DNA of 64,000 bases from Hyaloperonospora brassicae (lineage: Eukaryota > Oomycota > Peronosporomycetes > Peronosporales > Peronosporaceae): assembly GCA_947650285.1 (NCBI GenBank), contig CANTFL010001244.1:186001-250000 (forward strand), given 5' to 3'. This document shows positions 56,765-64,000 of the stretch, piece by piece. The notes under the pieces are model-generated. The model worked only from the letters and a program-made list of their open reading frames with translations, did not search any database and was not told the origin of the DNA. Within the stretch, counting starts at the first letter, position 1; every line of letters starts with the position of its first letter. The translations under genes were made by a program, and so were the position numbers.

Positions 56765-58216
56765 CTATGCAGCCACTGCTTCCGATGCTTCCACTGCTTC
56801 TACTACTGCATCGACTGCCGGGATGCAGTGCACGATCTCAAACGTTTGGTCGCTCTCCCGCTCGTCGTTGAGGAAGTGCGGGTGGTCGCACAAGACTGGA
56901 GACGACACCTTGACCGTGTACACGCACGTCTGCACCTCCCTCGTCATTATCAAGCGCTCAACCGTGTCGTCGTGGCTGCAGTAGTGAAAGACCTTTGCCT
57001 TCCGCGGCTTCTGATTCTCCGACGTTTTGCACAATGTCCCGAAATTGTACAGCTCCACGAACGCGGGACGGGGTACGTCGTGTGTCTCATCAATGGGCTC
57101 CAACACCAGTGCAGAGTCCAACCGCTCCAACTCGCGATTCCCCTCGGCATCAAACACACCCAGCAAAAAGTCGAGTGTCACCTGACCGTCTTCGTCGCGA
57201 TGATATTGTCGCACCGAACGTCCAAAACAGTACTCGTACGTCCACCAGCCTTCGTCTCGTGTTACGCACGTGTCCGCATCCTGCAGAGGCTGCAGCACCG
57301 CTTGCACCGTAGCCAGTCCATCCTTGTCGACTTTCGACTCTTGCAAGTCGCAAAACGCTCGTGACTCGACCAGAAACGCAGCAACTTCACGTTCACCGTT
57401 CGTCGCCAGCTTTTCTCGCCACTGCACAGCAGCCACGACGTCGTCACGCGCACTAGCACCGCAGACAAACTGCACTTGCACCTCTTGTCCACTCTTGTCA
57501 TACGTCTGTGTAAACAGCGACTGGCCGTCGCCCGTCACTCGCTTTTGCGTCTCGGGGTCAGCAAACTCGTCGAATCGGCCTGCAGCGCGACGGCTGTCCG
57601 CGACAAACATGCCAACTTCTTCAAACTCCGACTCCCTGCGTCGCGCCCCCACGTCGGCCGCAGCTCCTGCTCCTGCGGCGTCCACTTGCACTTCCACTGG
57701 CGCTTTCCGGAAGCGAATGATCAAGGCATTCACGCAGATCTCGTAGCGCCACGAGGTCTGTTTGTCGGTATACTCGACGCACAGGCTCTGCATTTCCCGT
57801 ACGGCCGCGCGATTCAACGCCAACAACGCGTCCGCCTCTTGCGCAGTCTCTTGTTGCTCCTGACCATTGACGTCGTTCTCGTTGGTACGGTCCAATGGCT
57901 CGGAAGTGTCGGCGTCGACAAGAGCGAGAGACGGTAGAAAACACTCGAACGTGTGGCCGGCGGCGGTCGTCATGAGCTCAGACGGCAGAGGACCGGCGGC
58001 CGGAGGTGGCACAAAGTCGTCGCGGCGGTCATAGAGCTGCACGACGTACGACGAGTCGAAAGGCGACGTGAACGGAGCGGCGCGGGCCGCAGCGACGGCG
58101 CTCAGAGCGAGTGACGCGGCGAGCAGCGCCATGCGTGGCGAAAGCGATGGAATCAGACGACGGAGGCTGAGCCCAAGGGCGGCTGGGGCGGGTACGTGGT
58201 ACCGGGATGTAGCCAT
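56765..58216 (-). CDS. ER lectin with two MRH domains, OS-9/erlectin-like
   Basis: Single exon, 483 residues, starting at the ATG at 58216. The N-terminus has a basic lead and a hydrophobic core (MALLAASLALSAVAAARA), so it enters the secretory pathway. Two mannose-6-phosphate-receptor-homology modules are visible: one near 140-170 (CVEYTDKQTSWRYEICVNAL) and a more typical one near 310-340 (WWTYEYCFGRSVRQYHRD). The second matches OS-9 closely in the W-W-T-Y-E-C and R-Q-Y-H residues. OS-9 and erlectin bind trimmed N-glycans on misfolded proteins and hand them to the ERAD ubiquitin ligase. The Cys pattern continues to about residue 460. The C-terminus (EASEAVAA) has no KDEL-type signal, so retention would depend on partners. 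Glucosidase II beta is less likely because its EF-hand and coiled-coil parts are absent. Confidence 0.85.
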   Translation of the reverse strand: MATSRYHVPAPAALGLSLRRLIPSLSPRMALLAASLALSAVAAARAAPFTSPFDSSYVVQLYDRRDDFVPPPAAGPLPSELMTTAAGHTFECFLPSLALVDADTSEPLDRTNENDVNGQEQQETAQEADALLALNRAAVREMQSLCVEYTDKQTSWRYEICVNALIIRFRKAPVEVQVDAAGAGAAADVGARRRESEFEEVGMFVADSRRAAGRFDEFADPETQKRVTGDGQSLFTQTYDKSGQEVQVQFVCGASARDDVVAAVQWREKLATNGEREVAAFLVESRAFCDLQESKVDKDGLATVQAVLQPLQDADTCVTRDEGWWTYEYCFGRSVRQYHRDEDGQVTLDFLLGVFDAEGNRELERLDSALVLEPIDETHDVPRPAFVELYNFGTLCKTSENQKPRKAKVFHYCSHDDTVERLIMTREVQTCVYTVKVSSPVLCDHPHFLNDERESDQTFEIVHCIPAVDAVVEAVEASEAVAA

Positions 58217-58965
58217 GATGTGGGACGTAGACGTGCGTTGGTCGAAAGCGCACTTACGACAAGACGGCTTTACAGCGCTTTAGAGAAACAAACAGACGTC
58301 TGTAAGTACGTGGAAAATTGGTGGAATTGCACGGTCCGATCGTTGCTAAAAGACGTCTTTACGGTTGATGTAAATAGAGTAGATCTGAAATCGCGAATCG
58401 CACGATCTGTAGTGCTATTTATACTGTTGTATAAAAAAACATGCGCCGCTGCTCATCGAAACTTCAGCTCACGGAAGCAATGAGAGCTTTTCAAAGGACT
58501 TCACCGTCACAGCTGAGCTCATACTGTACGATCAGAAACCTAACGCGATGGCGGACGCAACTACCCATTTTATATCATCGAATTGTTTTACAAACATCAG
58601 AAGGTTAGTGCCTGGATGAACGTTACTAAGAATATTGTGTTGCGTTATAAGTATCTTCTGGATTATCGAGACGTCCATGCGACCGTAAGCTTCTGGCTCG
58701 AGGTTTCGTAGCGACAGACTGCATCTGAAAACTACGTCGTGAGGCACCGAGTAAGGTTCCACTTGTTTGATCCAACACACTCATCGACAAGACCTGTAGT
58801 TCACTATCGAATGACGCGGGTTGTTTGCATTACATACGCAATGATGAGCGTGATAACGCTCGTGACTGCTGCACATGTCTCGACTTGACCATGCCGCGAA
58901 CTGGCAACCTTATGATGAAGCACCTGAATGCCTATTGCATAGCTGTCGACGACACCGGGGTACGA
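58217..58965. other. Intergenic: OS-9-like promoter side
   Basis: No gene is seen. The left end should carry the promoter of the OS-9-like gene and the right end the 3' UTR of the coiled-coil gene. Confidence 0.45.
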
Positions 58966-59733
58966 CTACGATGCAGAGGAGCGGTGCCGGCTGAACTCTT
59001 GGAGGATCGTCTGTACTTTCCGATAGCCGCGGCTCTGCTGTTGCAGTGCTGCATTCTTTGCTGTTTCCAAAGTTAGCGCGTCCTCGAGCTCGGCGATTCG
59101 CTCCTGCTGCTCTCGTGTAGTCCTCGTGCTTTCATCCCAGCACTTGCTCAAGAGCACATCACGCTCTCTTTGCTCCTGCTCGTTCTCGACATCCTGGTCT
59201 TGCGACGTCTGATCAGCTTCGACATTGCCTGAAGGACATTCTAGCCGTGGTGTTGTTTCCTCCAGAAGCTCCTGGCGCAGGCGCAGAATAACAACTTCTC
59301 GTTCGAGCAGCTCAACGCGCTGGTACAGACAATCGAGTGCGGAGTCAGACTTGTCGAGAACGCTCGAACCGGAGTCAAGGCACTCGGAGACTTTGCTGCA
59401 CTCTTGATGGCATTCACGAGTCACGCCTTCCACGATCTCTTTGTTCTTCATCTCACTTCTAATGGATTCTTGCAGCATTTGACGTTTCGTGTCGTAGGCC
59501 TGGAGCAGCCCCAAATTCGACGTAATGTCGCGCCGAAATGCACGGTCTCTCACAGCAATCAAATGTGGATCATGTAACCCGCAGAGATTGAACACTGCTA
59601 GCAGCTCGGTCAGGTCGTGCACCTGGGCGCGCAACGCCGAGTTTTCTTGCTCTCGAAAATCGACACAGGTCGATGTTGCCTGGACGAAGCTGAGGTAAGA
59701 CTCATGCAAGGTTCCATCTGCATTCACAGCCAT
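58966..59733 (-). CDS. Coiled-coil protein of unknown function
   Basis: A 255-residue single-exon frame with an ATG at 59733. It is rich in Glu, Gln, Leu and Arg with heptad-like patterns (YQRVELLEREVVILRLRQEL near 137-156; REQQERIAELEDALTLETAK near 210-229), separated by an acidic Gln-rich linker (TSQDQDVENEQEQRERD). No signal peptide, membrane segment or known domain is visible. The composition resembles centrosomal or flagellar scaffold proteins, but that is only an analogy. The Cys content of the middle (CHQECSKVSECLDSG) is unusual for a pure coiled coil. Confidence 0.65.
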   Translation of the reverse strand: MAVNADGTLHESYLSFVQATSTCVDFREQENSALRAQVHDLTELLAVFNLCGLHDPHLIAVRDRAFRRDITSNLGLLQAYDTKRQMLQESIRSEMKNKEIVEGVTRECHQECSKVSECLDSGSSVLDKSDSALDCLYQRVELLEREVVILRLRQELLEETTPRLECPSGNVEADQTSQDQDVENEQEQRERDVLLSKCWDESTRTTREQQERIAELEDALTLETAKNAALQQQSRGYRKVQTILQEFSRHRSSAS

Positions 59734-60739
59734 GTTGTGCTTCTCTTTTTGGTGCTTACAGAGTTTTGGACTGCAATGGTCTTTCTCGAGGAAAAACAGT
59801 ACAGTGGTGCTGTCAATCGGGCCTCATCGTGTGTGTGGACTTTATTTTGATACAGATGAATCTTGTCGCGGAAAGCCACACGCAAAGACACGTGGGCTCG
59901 AGCAGACAAGGTGATTTGGGGCGCTTGCGTTGGTACAGCTAGTTCAGTACGAAAAACCAGAGTATCGTGGAAGTCCACATTTAAGATTTTGTCACTAACG
60001 CTTGTGTGACGTCAGGCTGAAGTTAGCTGGACTGCAACATCGGGGAAGAAATCGGCATGAGCTGTGTAGCAGTCACCACTTGCAGCACTTGCGGGCAGCA
60101 TGAGGGATGTATGATGTACAGAATGATGCAGTCGCAAGCACTGAGGTCATAATTACAGTCTTGTGTCTTGGCCAACCCAATGGACTCTCACGTTTTTGCA
60201 CGGTTTGTAGTGATGCAGTGCCTCGAGACAGGAAAGCAGCATGGCAAGCTTCACAATGGAACCTTTGCATCTCAGACACTAGTGTCTTATCAATGATGTA
60301 GAATATTAGGCCATAGTTCGCTACTTGACAGCACGTATGGAACGCATGCTTGTGAGAGACGGTAGCAGTACGTGTCGTGTAAGCCTTGATGAGATGAGCA
60401 GCTTTGTCGTTAGACGAGTGGTCGGTCCGGAGCTCAAGACTCGCAGCCTATGAACGGGGGAAACGTTTGACAGAGCTAATGATCAAACAGACCACTTGTG
60501 CCATACCAACATGTTGTAGCTCTTTTACTCGAAGACCGCCGTCATCAGGGACATATATGAAAATAGTGTAAGTGGCCCAAGAAACTGACAACGCGCTGGC
60601 GGTAGTCATCAAAGCGCCGAATCGCACTATCTTGCCACCTATTCAGATGCTGGTCGGAATCGCAAGAAGCTGATCGTGTGCGCTAGGCCGGGACAGCAGC
60701 TATGACATACAATCAATCGTTCTGATAGGTCTGACGAGC
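59734..60739. other. Intergenic, no supported gene
   Basis: No frame with recognisable features. It should hold the promoter of the coiled-coil gene. Confidence 0.45.
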
Positions 60740-61091
60740 CAGGTTTTTTTGGATGTTGCTTGTTGTACTCGCGGCGTCGATTCGTCTCAGGAAATCGATA
60801 CAACGAGACATCCTACGCATGAAGCTTGCACTATGCATAAGAGTCATGCCGTTGGGATCGCAGTGGGCAGGATAACCAAGTTTGCTTACAAGAGGTCATG
60901 GATGTGCTAGAGCCTGACGTCTTAGTCATCCGCAAATAGAGCTCCAAACACTCATCTACCAGTGCTGACCGATTCTTCTCCCAGGCTAGCAAATGAGAAG
61001 GTGATGAAAAGCCTCTTTTGGCCATAGATGGTGCCACATCGAGTCTATGATCTCGTTTTGCTGACAAGAAGTAGGAACGGCGGCGGCGCAC
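60740..61091 (-). pseudogene. Possible ankyrin-like gene fragment
   Basis: Two minus-strand stretches in different frames look like ankyrin repeat pieces: GFSSPSHLLAWEKNRSALVD then ECLELYLR (upstream), and CDPNGMTLMHSASFMRRMSR (downstream, ending at a stop near 60723). A strong donor-like GTAAGC lies between them but no matching exon joins cleanly. It may be a broken gene, an unresolved spliced gene, or chance. Confidence 0.25.
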
Positions 61092-64000
61092 TCTTCACAC
61101 CTGTCTGAATACACTAAGTGCTCTCTTTCTAGCCACGCGTGCATCCCATGAACGTGTTGCACAAACTATTGCAGCTTTTTAGCATCATACATGCTATCAC
61201 TTTCCTACCCATCACACCTCGTATTATCGGATCGCGTGTCGATCCGTTGACTAGTCTTTTACTTTTGCAGGTACAGTCACTGCACGCAAAGCACAAGCTA
61301 CCATCGGAGATCTCCAGAAGTATCGCGGTACACCGCAACTTATAATTGCACGAAAGCATAAGTCACCGACATATGCGTTCATGCGTCAACGAGCACTGAC
61401 TACAAGCACATCATGAGAGATGTACGTGGTTGGTATGCTTCATCTGACATGTGACAGGTAACGTTCATACACTCGTGTGATCGACCCCATCTAACGAAGA
61501 CGTAAAGTGCAAGGCTCCAAGATGAGTGCATGATTCTTGGAGTGCCTATTGAGGATGGAATGTGATGTGCAACCGAAACAGAGGATCATTTGCTCATAGG
61601 CATTCACGTCGAAGGTACAAGACCCTTCATGACAACATGTCATCCGCCAAGCCACCGACGATAATTCGTCGCCACCACACAGCCACTAAACATGAACACG
61701 AGCATCGCAGTTTCATGCACAAGAAGAAGCAACTGGCCACGACAAGACTCGAGGTGCAGCAATAGCTGCAAAGAAAGGTAGGGACAAACGAATCGGCGCT
61801 TCACGGCGCAGATGATCGACCGTATGGCTGGTGACGCGTTTCGTGAGCATTTGCTTATCACATAACCTGCGCGCTCAGTATAAAGATCCCTCTCTTCGAT
61901 CGACCTTTACCTGTATTGGGACCAACTGATCATGAGGTTGTCTGCCTCTTGGATGTCTTGTCGTCAAGAATAATTTGCAATCGTGTGGGCAGCTCATATC
62001 AACATTCGGAAGCTGTTGCGTTTAATTAGATGATTCAGCTAACATGACGAGAAGAACAGCATTAGGAACCTCTTCATGGAGCGAGCAGGATCGTGTGTGA
62101 GATAGCACTAAAAACAGCACAAGCACCAATCTCGTCAAAGCCGCAGGTATACAGCTTAAAGGATGTGTTCCGGTTAAACAAGTCATCAGTCATTCAAAGG
62201 GTGAGCGCTTACTTGTGGATGCTGCAGAATACAGTGCATCTCTCATGCTGTAACATGCGTCGCTCATTGCGGCAAACTGACGCAACGCCGTGTGGAAACT
62301 AGCATCACGATTCGATCATGTCAAACAGGAAAGCAGGATGAAACTCTATATAGCCGCTTGTTCGCAACGCTGCAGGAAGTGGTACAGATGACGCTGCATT
62401 CAGACTGGTGATGATTTGTTACACCGGTGCAGTATGACGATGAATGTTGGTGCGCTCATCGAAACGTATAAGAACGACTTGTGAGTGCGATTTTGCGAGT
62501 TCTACGTGCGATTTATGCCCACCACGCTGCACATCAAAGGAATCTATGTATATACGTAGCGCTTGCTATACATTCGACTGCTCGTCCGTACGAGAGCGAC
62601 CTCACATACTGCCAAAGTATGAGCGTGTGAGCATACGTCGTTTGTCGTGCTGTAGTCAGTACAGTATGCTTGCAGTAACGTTGTAGTATCCTGCGTATGG
62701 CACAGCCACACTAAACATTAGACATAAGTCTGACGCTCGCTCTTTGGGATAAGAGTACTTCAGTCCAGGGATCTGAAGTCAGTCCATGCGTACTTTCGTC
62801 GACATTACCAATGGATAGTGTATGCGGCTGGTGGACGGTATGTGCGCTGTTAGGCGTAAGAACTATAGCTTTGTCGCAGTTGTCGTGTGGTGGGGCAAAT
62901 TGTTGGCGTATGTAATATGCTGGACTGAAGGAGGGGAAAAGGAGAGACGATGACTGGTCTTGTCTGTGCACTACCAACAAGACAAAGGAATGAGTTCAAT
63001 GACACAAGTTTAATCAATGAGCAAAAGACTCTTTGCAGACGCCCATCCGCTGCCGCGTGAGGAGGATGACGGTTCTGTGCACGGCACCAAGTCACGAAAA
63101 CAATAATTCCTCTTTTGGACTGCGAATCCAGGCGTATCACGTAGCCACAGCATTATGCTCGGATTTTATTGACAAACAGAGGAACTTTCACCCATTGCCC
63201 TAGTCTATTTCATGCCCCATTTAATGCGGCTGTGGCCAGCACTGGCTCGTTACGATTGTTGGATACGGATTGAAGATACTATGTTGCAGCAAAAAGGAAT
63301 GGGCTCTCATGCTATCTCTTTACTCACTCACATTTCTCAGAGCTGGTTGCTTGCCACTGTAAAGCGAAGTCGTCATGCAATATGGGCTATTTCATAAGAA
63401 CTAACACGTTAGTTAGTAGATGGACATGTAAACTCACAGTAGTCGAAATGCTCGTGTAATGTTAGTTTGGCCATTGATACATCAATCCTCACGGGACTTG
63501 CGAATTTGCCTTCTGCACAACCTTTTCGTGGGAGACAGCTAGTCGAATTATCAGTCTACCGACTTGACGTCTCGTATCATCCCTGTGCAGGTTCGAGGCA
63601 TCGAGTATATCACCCTTGCACCCATGCCTGTGACACCCTTAATCTGATGTACATGATGTGTATGTTGAGCTTACAACGAGCAAAGAGACCCGACGTTGCG
63701 GGCACTGAAACAGCATTGACGCTTTACGACTCGATATATGCCAGCGCTTTTGTGGAGATCAAATACATCTTCTCGGTTCTTTACCCAAAGGGGAAGCATA
63801 GCAACACACAGAAAGAAGATGAAGACGTAAAGAAGAAAGCGAATGAGGAGCGTGCTTTCCCATCACGATACCCATCTCGCAAGTCAGCAGCATAGTGCGT
63901 ACGCGGTTCCTTATCGCAAGAGCGGTACCGATCTCGAGGCGCTCGTAATACACGCGAAGTAGAAGGTGCAGACTGATTCGCAGCATCAACATATAATCCG
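61092..64000. other. No supported gene to the window end
   Basis: A 142-codon frame at 63467-63895 ends in a Lys/Glu-rich tail (KEDEDVKKKANEERAF) and could be a terminal exon, but it has no ATG at its start and no identifiable partner exon. All other frames are short. Confidence 0.45.

Noticed and set aside
63467..63895. 142-codon plus-strand frame with Lys/Glu-rich end
   Set aside because: Starts at TTG with no identifiable upstream exon. Could be a terminal exon but nothing supports it.
1..64000. tRNA, rRNA and CRISPR arrays
   Set aside because: No cloverleaf with intact A/B boxes, no rRNA-like stretch, and no evenly spaced identical repeats with unique spacers. The 93-bp array has diverged units without spacers.

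Overview
The window comes from an oomycete, most likely a Peronosporales plant pathogen (Phytophthora or a downy mildew). The evidence is short GT-AG introns, compact genes with CCAAT-type promoter motifs, animal/stramenopile-type housekeeping genes (KDM8-like JmjC hydroxylase, proteasome activator PA28, AdoMet decarboxylase, an OS-9-like ER lectin), a cysteine-rich secreted protein, and a large block of chromodomain Gypsy LTR retrotransposons. The genus is inference.

Layout. (1) 1-3.8 kb: 3' part of a decayed Gypsy element (E1) with RNase H, integrase, chromodomain, a broken antisense frame, a polypurine tract and a 3' LTR. (2) 3.8-14.6 kb: a gene island holding a broken secreted-protein candidate, a 4-exon gene with a SAP-like start, a 7-exon KDM8-like gene (-), a FolC-family folylpolyglutamate synthase (+) sharing a 297-bp divergent promoter with it, PA28 (+), and a small secreted Cys-rich protein (-). 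(3) 15.2-29.9 kb: nested, heavily decayed Gypsy copies. One (called EB) has an LTR with ~110-bp inverted ends plus gag remnants. Another (E2) runs from an interrupted 5' LTR to a 3' LTR at 29,570-29,880. (4) 29.9-43.8 kb: AT-rich, gene-poor DNA with an 8-copy ~93-bp tandem array and dispersed repeat fragments. (5) 43,849-51,831: a complete but dead Gypsy element (E3) with ~393-bp LTRs, 10-bp terminal inverted repeats, a near-perfect 5-bp target duplication, and gag-PR-RT-RH-IN-chromodomain broken by stops and frameshifts. A long antisense reading frame lies opposite the chromodomain end. (6) 52-54.8 kb: repeat debris. (7) 54.9-59.7 kb: three minus-strand genes, AdoMet decarboxylase, an MRH-domain ER lectin and a coiled-coil protein. 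(8) 59.7-64 kb: mostly no recognisable genes.

Two patterns stand out. First, E3, including its LTRs, gag, pol and antisense region, is packed with short perfect inverted repeats (arms 6-12 nt, loops 2-15 nt), often one every 25-40 bp. The related copies EB and E2 show it too, while by eye the host genes do not. Second, the elements carry an antisense frame ending in a coiled coil opposite the sense chromodomain region, with a remnant recognisable in a third copy. The housekeeping genes act separately: KDM8-like (2-oxoglutarate hydroxylation), FolC (folate retention), PA28 (20S proteasome activation), AdoMetDC (spermidine/spermine synthesis) and the OS-9-like lectin (ER glycoprotein quality control).

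All calls were made by reading the sequence. No database search, splice predictor or alignment program was run.
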